From assembly GCF_900078665.2 (NCBI RefSeq), contig NZ_LT546210.1, positions 5,914 to 69,913 of the forward strand: DNA of 64,000 nt, given 5' to 3'. The translations under genes and the position numbers were made by a program. Below are positions 1-7,971 of the stretch, in pieces. The notes beneath the pieces were generated by a model, which was not told where the DNA came from, made no database searches, and saw only the letters and a program-made list of their open reading frames with translations. Source of the stretch: Mycolicibacterium houstonense (GTDB lineage: Bacteria > Actinomycetota > Actinomycetes > Mycobacteriales > Mycobacteriaceae). Numbering within the stretch: position 1 is the first letter of the stretch; each line of letters begins with the position of its first letter.

Positions 1-71
1 TGTAGGTGGGTGGTCGGTCCACAAAACGCACCCGCTGCACCTGTGCCACCGTCAGTAGCACCCCACCATAT

Positions 72-1328
72 TCACGATGGCCTGCCGTTGCGGAAATCGT
101 CCAACCGGATCACCTGGGAGCCACCGGCAGCGGGTGGGGCCGGGGTGCGGCCATGGCCGACACTGGCCGCGACCGGCCTATGCTCGGCCGCCGGCGCCGG
201 TCGCTGCGTGGCCAAAAACCAATCCAGCACATCAGCGGGATAGATCATCGATTCCCGGGCGCTCAGCATCCGCACCGACGCGCCGCCGTAACAGCGCTCC
301 ACCCACTTGCGCAGCAGCCGCGGCCGCTCCGGGACGCGGTCAGCCCACCCCGGTTCCGTCATACCCCACGTATGCCCGGTGGCCGGGTTGATCCGTGAAT
401 GCAGCTGGGTGGTCAACATTTTCGCCCGGTCCGGCGCGATCAGCCCCGAATCCCGCAGATGCATGATCAACGACCCCAACGACAGGCCCCACTTGTCTTT
501 GAGCGGACGCAGATTCAACAGCGACAACACCCGCGGCAACTCACCGGCGATAACCCCTGCCGGGGCCAACAACTCGGTCGCGAACCGGTTGGCCTCCAAC
601 TCATCGGCGGCACTGACCGAGCAATAGGCGTGACTGTGCAACACCAAATGACCGAGCTCATGGGCGACCGTGAACCGGGTCCGCTCCCACGAGTCGCTAT
701 CCCGTAGCACCAACAATGGGCGGTCCCGCAACCGGCCCACCCAACTGGAATACCCCAAATGCCGCTCATCACGAGAGCGCCCACCGGTCGCGGCGAACTC
801 GCTTTCCCAATCACCGGCGACCCGGCGCCGGACAATCACCGGAGCGCCCAGCCGCTCGGCCTCATACATCAAATCATCAAGCGGCTCATCGGGTTCCAGG
901 CCCATCGCCTCACGCAGACGCGCTGCGGCCACCGGAATCGAACTGTGCGCCAACTCATCCGGACTGACCGTCGGAACCTTCACCGGAGGCAGCTTCGATC
1001 GGCCGTCGAGCTCACCGAGGAAATCGCCAGCCAACGACGCGAACGTCGCCAAAAACTCCTGCTCACCCACCGTCATCGACTTCGGCGCCCGAAACAACAA
1101 CTCGTTCGCGCTGATCCGTGTCTGCGGCTCCGAGCTGAAAAACGCTGCAGGAAACCGGAACAACCCCGCCATCCGCGCAACATCGCCGTCGTTGAGCCGC
1201 ACCGTCGGCGACTTCTCAATCTGGGACTGTCGCGACGTACTCCAGCCTGTGGCCGCCACCACCGACCGCGCCGTCATCCGCCTCAACAACCGGGCCTGCC
1301 GGACCCGTGCACCAAAAACCTCAATCAT
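72..1328 (-). CDS. XRE-family regulator with ImmA/IrrE metallopeptidase domain
   Basis: A 418-residue protein. Residues 1-65 form a Cro/CI-type helix-turn-helix region (Arg-rich start, then TSRQSQIEKS). The rest is an ImmA/IrrE-type zinc peptidase with the signature HELGH at residues 223-227 and a downstream acidic helix (ELEANRFATELL, 243-254) that would supply the third zinc ligand. Proteins of this family usually cleave or inactivate a partner repressor, or act as the antitoxin-like half of a stress or mobile-element switch. It lies 64 bp downstream of the unknown gene ending at 1393 on the same strand and is probably co-transcribed with it behind the palindrome at 2095-2112. The family is clear; the substrate is unknown. 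Confidence 0.85.
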   Translation of the reverse strand: MIEVFGARVRQARLLRRMTARSVVAATGWSTSRQSQIEKSPTVRLNDGDVARMAGLFRFPAAFFSSEPQTRISANELLFRAPKSMTVGEQEFLATFASLAGDFLGELDGRSKLPPVKVPTVSPDELAHSSIPVAAARLREAMGLEPDEPLDDLMYEAERLGAPVIVRRRVAGDWESEFAATGGRSRDERHLGYSSWVGRLRDRPLLVLRDSDSWERTRFTVAHELGHLVLHSHAYCSVSAADELEANRFATELLAPAGVIAGELPRVLSLLNLRPLKDKWGLSLGSLIMHLRDSGLIAPDRAKMLTTQLHSRINPATGHTWGMTEPGWADRVPERPRLLRKWVERCYGGASVRMLSARESMIYPADVLDWFLATQRPAPAAEHRPVAASVGHGRTPAPPAAGGSQVIRLDDFRNGRPS

Positions 1329-1392
1329 CGTGCGCTCAATTCAACGTCACCGGGTTGGGAAACCCACATGCACCCAACACTGTGCACGACGG

Positions 1393-2094
1393 CTACGACG
1401 ATTTCGGCGGACCGCCCTCCTCGTCCTGCTCGCGGGCGGCGTCCTCGTCGACGTCGACGAAGTCGTCGTCGCGGCGCCGAGTCCCCAACGACCCATCCCG
1501 ACCGACCTCGCCGAGACCAACGTTGAACGAGCGGTCCTCCATGATCGGCGGGGGCAACGGCGTCCGGCCGTACAAAACCTCCACATTGTCGAGCAGCAGC
1601 CCCGCCGCCAGCACCGCACCACCGAAAAACCCGCGACCGTCCGGCCACCACAACAGATATTCCCGATACGCCTGGGGTTCGGCGATACCCTCCTGCCCGC
1701 CGATCGGGTGACCCAACACCTCCTCGAGGCTGTACTGCTCCCCACCCGGCACAAACGGCACAGTGTCGATCAGCTGACCAGTCCGCCGGTTTCGCGGATG
1801 CTTGCGCACATAAATCCGTGAGCCCTTCTCGTCGACAAGAAGAACCCCCATCCCGTTGCCCGCCTTGACTTTTAGAGTCGAGTTGGGAGTCTGCCGCCGC
1901 AACCGCGACATCAGAAACGTTTCCAAAACCGAGCACGACACCGTGATCGGTCGGACATGGCTGCCCTGATCGATAAAACGATCCGGGACTTCCGGATGTC
2001 GCGCAGCCAGATCGCCGTGCGCCTCGCCCAAAACCTGCGCGTGCTGGCGAACGAGTTCCTCCACGAGCCGCTGAGGATCGTCGTGTAGCTCCAT
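1393..2094 (-). CDS. hypothetical protein, partner of the XRE/ImmA-IrrE gene
   Basis: About 233 residues, no recognised domain. The middle is rich in beta-type sequence (residues about 60-150, with VLLVDEKGSRIYVRKHPRNR) and the C-terminal 40 residues are very acidic and probably disordered. I use the ATG at 2094 because a perfect inverted repeat, GGGGTAAACATTTACCCC, lies immediately upstream; GTG codons at 2139 and 2124 would extend the protein by up to 15 residues. It precedes the XRE/ImmA-IrrE gene on the same strand, so the two may form a functional pair, for example a toxin-like protein or peptidase target with its regulator. That pairing is inferred from position only. Confidence 0.6.
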   Translation of the reverse strand: MELHDDPQRLVEELVRQHAQVLGEAHGDLAARHPEVPDRFIDQGSHVRPITVSCSVLETFLMSRLRRQTPNSTLKVKAGNGMGVLLVDEKGSRIYVRKHPRNRRTGQLIDTVPFVPGGEQYSLEEVLGHPIGGQEGIAEPQAYREYLLWWPDGRGFFGGAVLAAGLLLDNVEVLYGRTPLPPPIMEDRSFNVGLGEVGRDGSLGTRRRDDDFVDVDEDAAREQDEEGGPPKSS

Positions 2095-2112
2095 GGGGTA
2101 AACATTTACCCC
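2095..2112. promoter_or_regulatory. perfect palindrome, probable operator
   Basis: GGGGTAAACATTTACCCC is an 8+2+8 inverted repeat without mismatch, directly abutting the ATG at 2094. The symmetry and position fit a dimeric helix-turn-helix repressor site, most simply autoregulation by the XRE/ImmA-IrrE protein encoded downstream. A second short repeat, ACCTA-A-TAGGT (2175-2185), lies 63 bp further upstream between this operon and the divergent methyltransferase gene. Confidence 0.6.
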
Positions 2113-2287
2113 GGTTTCCCACACTCCACGTCGCGCCACGCCGCCGGCAGTCGGCGAAATTTTGGCTGCCCATGACCTAATAGGTTACATGTGTGCGCAG
2201 GTTAAATAGCAGTTCAACACACCTTTATGACCACATTTGAGAATTTAACCCCTGATAAGAGCAGGGGCCGGGGGTTCGTCTCAGGGC

Positions 2288-4012
2288 ATGCACGCCGTAC
2301 CGCACGTGCGGGTCACCAAGGCCGCCAACCATTGGGATAAGGCGATCGAGTCGCACGCGGCCAACTTCCCCGATACCGACCACTACCTCGGGGACATCCG
2401 CGAGGCCCCCGTGGCGAAATGGCCCGTCGCGGACATCTTCTGGGCATCGCCCGAATGCCCGCAATGGTCAACCGCACGAGGCAAGAAGCGCGACTTCGAC
2501 GCGACGATGCAGGGCGACCTGTTCGACACGCCGCGCGACGAAGAGGCGGATCGATCACGAGCGCTCATGGAAGAAGTCCCGATGTACCTGCGCGGCGTCA
2601 TCGAGCGCGGAGGCCGGGTGCGCGCCGGGGTCGTCGAGAACGTCGTCGAAGTCCGGGCATGGGACCAATGGGACCGCTGGATCGGCGAGATCCGCAGCCT
2701 CGGTTACCGCACCCGCGTTATTGCCATCAACTCCATGCACGCCCAACCCGGCCGCACACTGGCTGCCCCGCAGTCACGCGACCGCCTCTACGTCGCCTAC
2801 TGGGACAAAGCCCTGCGGCGCGAACCCAACTGGGACAAATGGCTTCGGCCCCGCGCATTCTGCGACACCTGCCAAGAATGGATCGACGCGATCCAGGTCT
2901 TCAAGAAGCCGGGCACCGACATGGGACGGTATCGCAGTCAATACGTGTACCGCTGCCCGAGAGTGTCCTGCCGTAACGCTATTGTCGAACCGCCAGCCAT
3001 GCCTGCAGCCGAGGCGATCGACTGGTCACTGCCCGGCGAACGCCTGGGCGACAAACCGCTACGCGAGTTCAAGGACAAGACCACCGGTGAGGTCGTCCTT
3101 AGCCCCTTGGCGCCCAAGACCATCGCACGGATCCAGGCCGGGATCGATCGCTACTGGGGCCCCTCGTCGGTCGAGTCCTCCAGTGGTCTGGTCGTCCCCA
3201 TCGAGGGCCGTGACGGCAAAGCCGCCGCACCGATCGAGGCCCCGTTGCGAACCGCTACCACCCGCAACGAAACGGCACTGGTAGTCCCCTGCGGCGGAAC
3301 CTGGCGAGACGCCGCCACGACCGCCGACGTACCGATGGCCACCCGCACCACCCGCGAGTGCGACGCCCTCGCCTTCCGCCCCTTCGTCACCCAGTTCCGC
3401 GACCGCACACGCCATCTGGACCCCGCCACCGAGCCCCTCAACACCATCGTGGCGGACGGTGCCAACCACGCCCTGGTGCAGTCCACCGCCTTCATTACCG
3501 AATTGCGCGGAGGTTCCAGCGACGCCCGGTCGGTCAACGCTCCTCTGGCGACGATCACCGCATCGGGCAACCACCACGGCCTGATCACCAGCTACTACGG
3601 CAACGGGGGAACCCGAAGTGTCGCCGAAGCAATGGCCACGGTCACCACGACCGACCGACATGCACTGCTCATGCGCAACAACGGAGTTCGAGGCGGCCAC
3701 CCCGCTCGCCACACCACCCCCATCGGCGAGCCGGTCCGCACTATCACCACCTCCGGGCACCAATCCCTGCTTTCGGTGGAAGCGTTTCCCGTCGACCTCG
3801 ACGATGTGCTGTTTCGGATGCTCGAACCCCACGAGATCGGCCGAGCAATGGCCTTCGCCGGCAACTACGTGGTCCTCGGCAACAAGCGCCAGCGAGTCCG
3901 CCAGTACGGCAACGCCGTCACTCCCCCAGTCGCCGAGATCATCGTCTCAGCACTCGTCGAAGCAATCACCGGCGAGGACATCGAACGCTGGCCTCTCAAT
4001 CTCGCTGCATAA
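2288..4012 (+). CDS. DNA (cytosine-5) methyltransferase, 5' end damaged
   Basis: C5 cytosine methyltransferase of the phage/plasmid type. Visible motifs are the catalytic loop SPECPQWS (Cys57, motif IV), ENV at 117-119 (motif VI), QSRDRLY at 162-168 (motif VIII) and GNAVTPPVAE near the C-terminus (motif X). A four-cysteine zinc-ribbon insert lies at C192, C195, C223 and C228. Residues about 315-500 contain about six copies of a 'PLxTITTxxxHALL'-like unit in the target-recognition region. From the first in-frame ATG the protein lacks motif I; the same frame upstream reads AGAGGSSQGM (2261-2290), but an in-frame stop lies at 2246 with no usual start after it. A better start (ATG 2227, MTTFENLTP) is in another frame. 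The gene is therefore 5' frameshifted, possibly with a small deletion, and its activity is uncertain. Confidence 0.85.
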   Translation: MHAVPHVRVTKAANHWDKAIESHAANFPDTDHYLGDIREAPVAKWPVADIFWASPECPQWSTARGKKRDFDATMQGDLFDTPRDEEADRSRALMEEVPMYLRGVIERGGRVRAGVVENVVEVRAWDQWDRWIGEIRSLGYRTRVIAINSMHAQPGRTLAAPQSRDRLYVAYWDKALRREPNWDKWLRPRAFCDTCQEWIDAIQVFKKPGTDMGRYRSQYVYRCPRVSCRNAIVEPPAMPAAEAIDWSLPGERLGDKPLREFKDKTTGEVVLSPLAPKTIARIQAGIDRYWGPSSVESSSGLVVPIEGRDGKAAAPIEAPLRTATTRNETALVVPCGGTWRDAATTADVPMATRTTRECDALAFRPFVTQFRDRTRHLDPATEPLNTIVADGANHALVQSTAFITELRGGSSDARSVNAPLATITASGNHHGLITSYYGNGGTRSVAEAMATVTTTDRHALLMRNNGVRGGHPARHTTPIGEPVRTITTSGHQSLLSVEAFPVDLDDVLFRMLEPHEIGRAMAFAGNYVVLGNKRQRVRQYGNAVTPPVAEIIVSALVEAITGEDIERWPLNLAA

Positions 4013-4098
4013 CTTCGCTCAGCCCCAGCCCCCACCGAGGACCGCCACAGCACAACGTGGCGGGACCTCCTCCAACAACGTCTACCGAGAGAGGCACC

Positions 4099-4584
4099 GT
4101 GTCCGAACAGCTCAACATCGACTTCGACCCCGACGCAACAGCCGCCCGAATCGCCGCCGAGAACGAACGAGACGCCGCCTACACAGACCTGGTCATCGAA
4201 CTCGTCGTCACCGAAGCCGATGCCCGCGAGCACGATCTCTGGCTCACTCCTACCGACGGCGGCCGCCTCACCGTCTTGGTGTGCCCCGCCTGCGGTCAGT
4301 ACGAAGCCAACGAATTCCTGATCAGCAACAACCACGGTCTCAGCCGGGAATACCTGTCCAAACGCGATGACGGCGCATGGGTGACGACGGGCCGCGAGTA
4401 CGGCAGACAATGGTGCGTCGCCCTCGACCTCACCAGCCGCCACCTGGCCGGCGACTCCCACCTCAGCGATAGCCAGATGCAAATGCTGTCCAGGCTCCAA
4501 CCCGAGGTCCGCGAAAGACTCGATCGCGAGGTCGCCGAGGTGCGGCAGCGCATTGCGGCTCGACAGACGCTCCCATATCGCTGA
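4099..4584 (+). CDS. hypothetical protein with a CPxC zinc-knuckle-like motif
   Basis: A 161-residue protein starting at GTG 4099, preceded by a good ribosome-binding site (GAGAGG, 4090-4095). It opens with SEQLNIDFDPD, has an alpha-helical N-terminal region, a CPAC motif near residue 59 that could bind metal, and a charged C-terminal helix ending in LPYR. It lies 86 bp after the methyltransferase on the same strand and may share its transcript. I do not recognise the family and nothing in it identifies a function. Confidence 0.65.
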   Translation: MSEQLNIDFDPDATAARIAAENERDAAYTDLVIELVVTEADAREHDLWLTPTDGGRLTVLVCPACGQYEANEFLISNNHGLSREYLSKRDDGAWVTTGREYGRQWCVALDLTSRHLAGDSHLSDSQMQMLSRLQPEVRERLDREVAEVRQRIAARQTLPYR

Positions 4585-4941
4585 AGGCCAGCTCCGCTGG
4601 CCGCTCAATGCAAGGAGCAGTCTTGTCGGGTCAGACAGTTTTGCACCACGGAATACGGACTATCACCCGATTGCTGTACCACTCTTGTAATTGTTATATC
4701 AGTCGAGCAGCGCAGGAACGCAGCGAGGTTTATGGAAGTAGACCTCGCCGTGTCATCAGGAACGTGGGGAATGAGGGACATTGCATCGAATCACACGTAT
4801 TTAGAGCGAATTTGCTCGATCGCCTCGACCGGAAAGAGCCTGCGGCAACGCCGTGGGAATGTGCCCTTGCTCTGGTCCTAGACTCCTAGTGACCATTTCT
4901 AAAATGGCTGTATGTTTCATTAATAAAGTTAGCTATAAGCA
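4585..4941. other. non-coding stretch of lower GC content
   Basis: No convincing gene. An open frame at 4608-4889 has no ribosome-binding site and unbiased codon use, and is probably chance. The right end is unusually AT-rich for this plasmid and contains a small inverted repeat CCATTT-CTA-AAATGG (4893-4907), which could be an operator for the NrdH-like gene that follows. Confidence 0.4.
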
Positions 4942-4970
4942 TTGTAAAAATGGCTTGAGTGCCCTAACAT
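4942..4970 (+). promoter_or_regulatory. probable SigA-type promoter of the glutaredoxin gene
   Basis: TTGTAA (4942-4947), a 17-bp spacer and TAACAT (4965-4970, matching TANNNT) form a well-spaced housekeeping promoter in AT-rich DNA. The predicted start near 4977 gives a leader of about 40 nt with GAGGAG (5005-5010) before the ATG at 5017. This is sequence inference only. Confidence 0.5.
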
Positions 4971-5016
4971 ATATGTATAGGTGAATGGCGAATCTGTTTC
5001 AGGTGAGGAGTTGAAA

Positions 5017-5280
5017 ATGTCCGTAATCGTGTACACCAAGCCCGCGTGCGTGCAGTGCAATGCCACCTACAAGGCGTTGGAAAAGCAAGGCGTCGCATTC
5101 GAGAAGGTCGACATCACCCTCGACGGGGAGGCCCGTGATTATGTGATGTCTCTCGGCTACTTGCAGGCGCCGGTTGTGGTGGCGGGCGACGAGCACTGGT
5201 CGGGTTTCCGGCCTGATCGGATCAAGGCGCTCAGCAAATCAGTTGCCGCTGCATCGGATGCAGCGGCGCTCCCGGCGTGA
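5017..5280 (+). CDS. NrdH-like glutaredoxin/redoxin
   Basis: An 87-residue thioredoxin-fold protein with the redox pair C11-V-Q-C14 (TKPACVQC), the NrdH/glutaredoxin beta-strand pattern, and the cis-proline region LQAPVVV followed by W-S-G-F-R-P-D-R typical of actinobacterial NrdH. NrdH proteins are electron donors for class Ib ribonucleotide reductase; mycobacterial phages and plasmids often carry extra copies. The start at ATG 5017 is set by GAGGAG 6 nt upstream; the GTG at 4981 would add 12 unlikely residues. No nrdE/F/I genes are nearby, so on this plasmid it would rely on host reductase or reduce another protein. Confidence 0.85.
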   Translation: MSVIVYTKPACVQCNATYKALEKQGVAFEKVDITLDGEARDYVMSLGYLQAPVVVAGDEHWSGFRPDRIKALSKSVAAASDAAALPA

Positions 5281-5341
5281 ACGCGCGACCGGCCGCGGTG
5301 CCGGCATCAACACATCTCGCCCGAAAGGAACTGAGAAGGCG

Positions 5342-5626
5342 ATGAGAACCCTCGGCCGCATGCCGCAACTACCCGATGTCTACCCCCAAGACTCCAGCGC
5401 CGCGTTGCGCTGGCCAGATGGAACCCTCTGGGTCCCCGTCTTGAAGCGCAGTGGTGGCGGCCTACTCGGTCGAATCACTCGGCGCGACCGACACCGCTAC
5501 ATCGCCGCGATGGAGAGCCAGCTCGTCGCACTCGACCGGGCTATTCGCCACCATCGTGACGACCTGAGAAGTGCGCCAACGCAGCAACCGGAAAACGGCA
5601 CGCACACCCGGCATGTCTCGGCCTGA
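5342..5626 (+). CDS. small hypothetical protein
   Basis: A 94-residue, basic, soluble protein starting MRTLGRMPQLPDVYP. It has a W-P-D-G-T-L-W-V-P segment near residue 25, then a helical region likely to be amphipathic (residues 50-75). It follows the redoxin gene by 61 bp on the same strand and precedes two short related genes, so 5.0-6.6 kb is probably one cluster of small accessory genes. No family is recognised. Confidence 0.5.
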   Translation: MRTLGRMPQLPDVYPQDSSAALRWPDGTLWVPVLKRSGGGLLGRITRRDRHRYIAAMESQLVALDRAIRHHRDDLRSAPTQQPENGTHTRHVSA

Positions 5627-5677
5627 GCCGCCCTGCAAGTAAAGCGCAATCAGCTTGGAATGAGTTCGGAGATCGCC

Positions 5678-5944
5678 ATGCATCAGCTCACTATCGCTAC
5701 GCCTCGCGAGGGTGCCGCCACCAGCGACCACGCCGACGCCCATGAGGCACTGATCGCCCTCGGCCGATTCGTCGACCAGTCGGACTGCATGCTGCAGACC
5801 ATTCAAAGCCATCCCGACTTCAGTAGCTGGGATGTGCTCGCGCTCCATGACGATCGTCGGCACGCCGTCGCCACGATCGAACCAATACGCCGTGCAGAGC
5901 CCCTTGCCAATGCGTACCCGGCCGAGGCGGAACGCGATGCATAA
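5678..5944 (+). CDS. small hypothetical protein, paralogue of the next gene
   Basis: An 88-residue protein from ATG 5678 (GGAGA lies 6 nt upstream; ATG 5660 would add six residues). It starts MHQLTI and is helical. The next gene starts MHKLTI and has a similar length and hydrophobic pattern, suggesting a local duplication. Its stop codon overlaps the start of that gene by 8 bp, so the two are probably translationally coupled. Function unknown. Confidence 0.5.
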   Translation: MHQLTIATPREGAATSDHADAHEALIALGRFVDQSDCMLQTIQSHPDFSSWDVLALHDDRRHAVATIEPIRRAEPLANAYPAEAERDA

Positions 5945-6236
5945 ACTCACCATCAACGCTGCGACAGGACCCTTCATCAGTCGCCACAACAACTTCGCGC
6001 GAGCACGACGAGCGCTGCTCGTCCATGCCCGAGTCAGCGATGTATACCTGCACCCCCTGCGATGCCAAGTAGACCCTGGAGTGGCGACGTTCGAACTTGT
6101 CAGCTTCGACGCAACAGGACGGTGTCCACGTGTCACGGGGACCGCTCACATCGAACCGGCACCTCGACTCGATCGTTCGCACCTTGAATCTATCGGCGGA
6201 GCCACCTCCGCAGAGTCACCCACGAGAGGAACATGA
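5937..6236 (+). CDS. small hypothetical protein, paralogue of the previous gene
   Basis: A 99-residue protein starting MHKLTINAATG at ATG 5937, overlapping the preceding frame by 8 bp. The LTI opening and the spacing of later hydrophobic residues (FELVSF against WDVLAL) resemble the upstream gene. The C-terminus is polar. No domain is recognised. It ends just before the next start at 6243. Confidence 0.5.
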   Translation: MHKLTINAATGPFISRHNNFARARRALLVHARVSDVYLHPLRCQVDPGVATFELVSFDATGRCPRVTGTAHIEPAPRLDRSHLESIGGATSAESPTRGT

Positions 6237-6242
6237 TCACCG

Positions 6243-6569
6243 ATGACCACCTTCAACCGGCCCTGCGTTCTCCAACTGGCAGTCGCTCTGTTGGTCCCCC
6301 AGCACGACGACGAGTACTACCGCCGTATCCGCCAAACTGCCGAGGCCAACGGAGTCACGGCCGCGCAACTCGACCGCGCGGCGTTCGTCGTGGACGGGGT
6401 GCGCAAGGGCGGCACCGATATCGACGAGTGGATCCGCCAGGAGTACATCGTTGACGGTTGGCTGCACGGATATGTGCCGCTCGATGCTTCGCCCACCGAC
6501 GCACAGTGGTCGACGTATCACCTTGCGCAACTGGCCGAGGATCACTACCGCCGCCAACCGTCAGTCTGA
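6243..6569 (+). CDS. small acidic hypothetical protein
   Basis: A 108-residue protein starting MTTFNRPCVLQL. It is acidic and helical, with many aromatic residues (DDEYYRRI, EEYIVDGW-like and HYRRQ stretches). The ATG at 6243 lies 6 nt after the previous gene's stop; GAGAGG (6224-6229) is 13 nt upstream, longer than usual. It is the last gene of the plus-strand small-gene cluster and converges on the HNH gene. No function is evident. Confidence 0.5.
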   Translation: MTTFNRPCVLQLAVALLVPQHDDEYYRRIRQTAEANGVTAAQLDRAAFVVDGVRKGGTDIDEWIRQEYIVDGWLHGYVPLDASPTDAQWSTYHLAQLAEDHYRRQPSV

Positions 6570-6592
6570 ATCCCGATCTCCGCCTCCTGCGT

Positions 6593-7138
6593 TTAGAACA
6601 GGCGCGGATGAACGCCCAACAGTGCCTCGCGTACCGCTTCGGCATTCCAGCCGTCGCGCACCGCGTCCCGAAGGGCAACAGACCGTTCCCGACGCGCCTC
6701 GCGGCCCAGGCCGCGAATCGACGGCCGGCCGCCGCCGCGTCGGCCCCGTCCCATCCGCAGCATGTTCTCTGATTGCGTGCCCGCGACGACATGTTGGCGT
6801 ACCGATTCCGGCGGACTAATCTTCACGCAAATCGGGTTGTCGCAATCGTGCAAAGCGAACACGTCCGCGCTCAGCGGCCGGCCCGTCGACATGGCCAGCG
6901 CATAGCGATTGGGACGCACGCAGAATCCCGTGCCCGATCGTGTGATGAAGAACCTGCCGTAGCCGTCTGCGCCAATGGCGCCCACCCAGATGCTGCAGTC
7001 ATCCAGCCCAGGCCCGGCAACGACGTAACTGCGAAACCGCGCGCACTCCACCTGGTGAACCAGAGGGTCCACCCAGAGCGCGTGCGCCAGGTGCTGCAGC
7101 CCATCCACGAGCCGTACGTTACCGATCTGCCCAGACAC
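6593..7138 (-). CDS. HNH endonuclease
   Basis: A 181-residue protein with a phage-type HNH core: residues about 45-75 (IWVGAIGADGYGRF) form the first strands, followed by ALHDCDNPICV (the HNH His-Cys region, about 94-104) and GTQSENMLRMGRGRRGGG, the conserved 'GTQ..NM' tail of this family. Such enzymes are small nickases or homing-type nucleases found in phages and mobile elements. It starts with GTG 7138, 30 bp after the relaxosome-type gene on the same strand, and is probably co-transcribed with it. A role in plasmid processing or invasion of competing DNA is possible but not shown. Confidence 0.75.
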   Translation of the reverse strand: MSGQIGNVRLVDGLQHLAHALWVDPLVHQVECARFRSYVVAGPGLDDCSIWVGAIGADGYGRFFITRSGTGFCVRPNRYALAMSTGRPLSADVFALHDCDNPICVKISPPESVRQHVVAGTQSENMLRMGRGRRGGGRPSIRGLGREARRERSVALRDAVRDGWNAEAVREALLGVHPRLF

Positions 7139-7168
7139 GTCGCGGCCCGCGAATCTGCGTGCCCGCGT

Positions 7169-7711
7169 TCATCGTCCACTTCCCAACATCGATCCCACGC
7201 TCGCGGACTGTTCTCGCTGCGCCGACGCCTCAACCGAAACACTCCGCCCGGCGACCGAATCGGCGTCGCGGCCTCGGTCACCTAGTGCTTGCGGATCCTC
7301 CGGTGACGCGGCCCGCGTCTCACCAGAACCTAGTGCCTGCGAACCGCGCTCGGCGGCGTCTCGAACGCTCGGAGTCTGGGCGGCCAGTTTGAGATAGCTG
7401 CGGACCAACTTTTCCGAGACATCCCCGAGTGCAGCGATGTCTTTGATGGTTTCCCCGCGCGCCTTCAGGCGGGCCAGCGCCTTGGCGCCTTCCACGCGTT
7501 GTTCGTGGCGCCGCTGCTCAGCCTCACCTCGTACCTGAGCAAGGTGCTCGGCTTCCCAGCCGTCCACGGCCTGGAGCTTCTGCTCAGCGAGCAGGAACGC
7601 GACCATGTCTTCGCGGTTGTCCGATTCCCTTTTCAGCCGTTCCTGCTGGGCTCTGGTCTGCGCTTCGCGGACCTTGCGACGTACGTCGCTACGAGACTCG
7701 ATCTTGGCCAT
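7169..7711 (-). CDS. relaxosome/mobilisation accessory protein (coiled-coil with HTH)
   Basis: A 180-residue protein starting MAKIESRSDVRRKVREAQ. Residues 1-75 are a highly charged helix, probably coiled coil. Residues about 80-115 contain ARLKARGETIKDIAALGDVSEKLVRSYLKLA, read here in two parts as a resolvase-like helix-turn-helix (TIKDIAALGDVS and EKLVRSYL). The C-terminal 60 residues look disordered. It is divergent from the relaxase across a 307-bp spacer, the usual arrangement for a protein that binds oriT or regulates the transfer operon. ATG 7711 is chosen because a TANNNT box (TACGGT) ends 7 nt before it and no ribosome-binding site is present, indicating a leaderless transcript. Confidence 0.65.
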   Translation of the reverse strand: MAKIESRSDVRRKVREAQTRAQQERLKRESDNREDMVAFLLAEQKLQAVDGWEAEHLAQVRGEAEQRRHEQRVEGAKALARLKARGETIKDIAALGDVSEKLVRSYLKLAAQTPSVRDAAERGSQALGSGETRAASPEDPQALGDRGRDADSVAGRSVSVEASAQREQSASVGSMLGSGR

Positions 7712-7758
7712 AGTGCGGACCGTACGGCGGCGCTGTGGGCCGAGTCCAACAGTAGCCC
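7712..7758 (-). promoter_or_regulatory. leaderless promoter with the shared 14-bp element, relaxosome gene
   Basis: On the minus strand the element GGGCTACTGTTGGA (7758-7745) is followed by exactly 33 nt and the ATG at 7711. Within the 33 nt lies TACGGT, a TANNNT -10 box, ending 7 nt before ATG, which predicts transcription starting at or next to the start codon. TTGGAC at the end of the element could act as a -35 with a 19-bp spacer. The same geometry recurs at 7972-8018 and 62315-62361. Confidence 0.65.
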
Positions 7759-7971
7759 CACATTCGCGCTGATCGAATTTTCTTTCCCTCCACATCGATT
7801 GAGCGCTACACGCTCTGCGCTTGTTTGATCCAGTCGCACCCTCAGCGCTGCCGTCCTATCGCGATTCACCGCATTTCGAAGCCACCCAGCGCCCCCGCCG
7901 GCATCCAGCCGCCCGCCAGCCAAAAGCCACACACCTCTTGCACTCAGGATCACAGTTCGATAACGATCCCA

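Noticed and set aside
4608..4889. Open frame of 93 codons after the methyltransferase cluster
   Set aside because: No ribosome-binding site, codon use unlike neighbouring genes, composition of AT-richer spacer DNA, no recognisable pattern.
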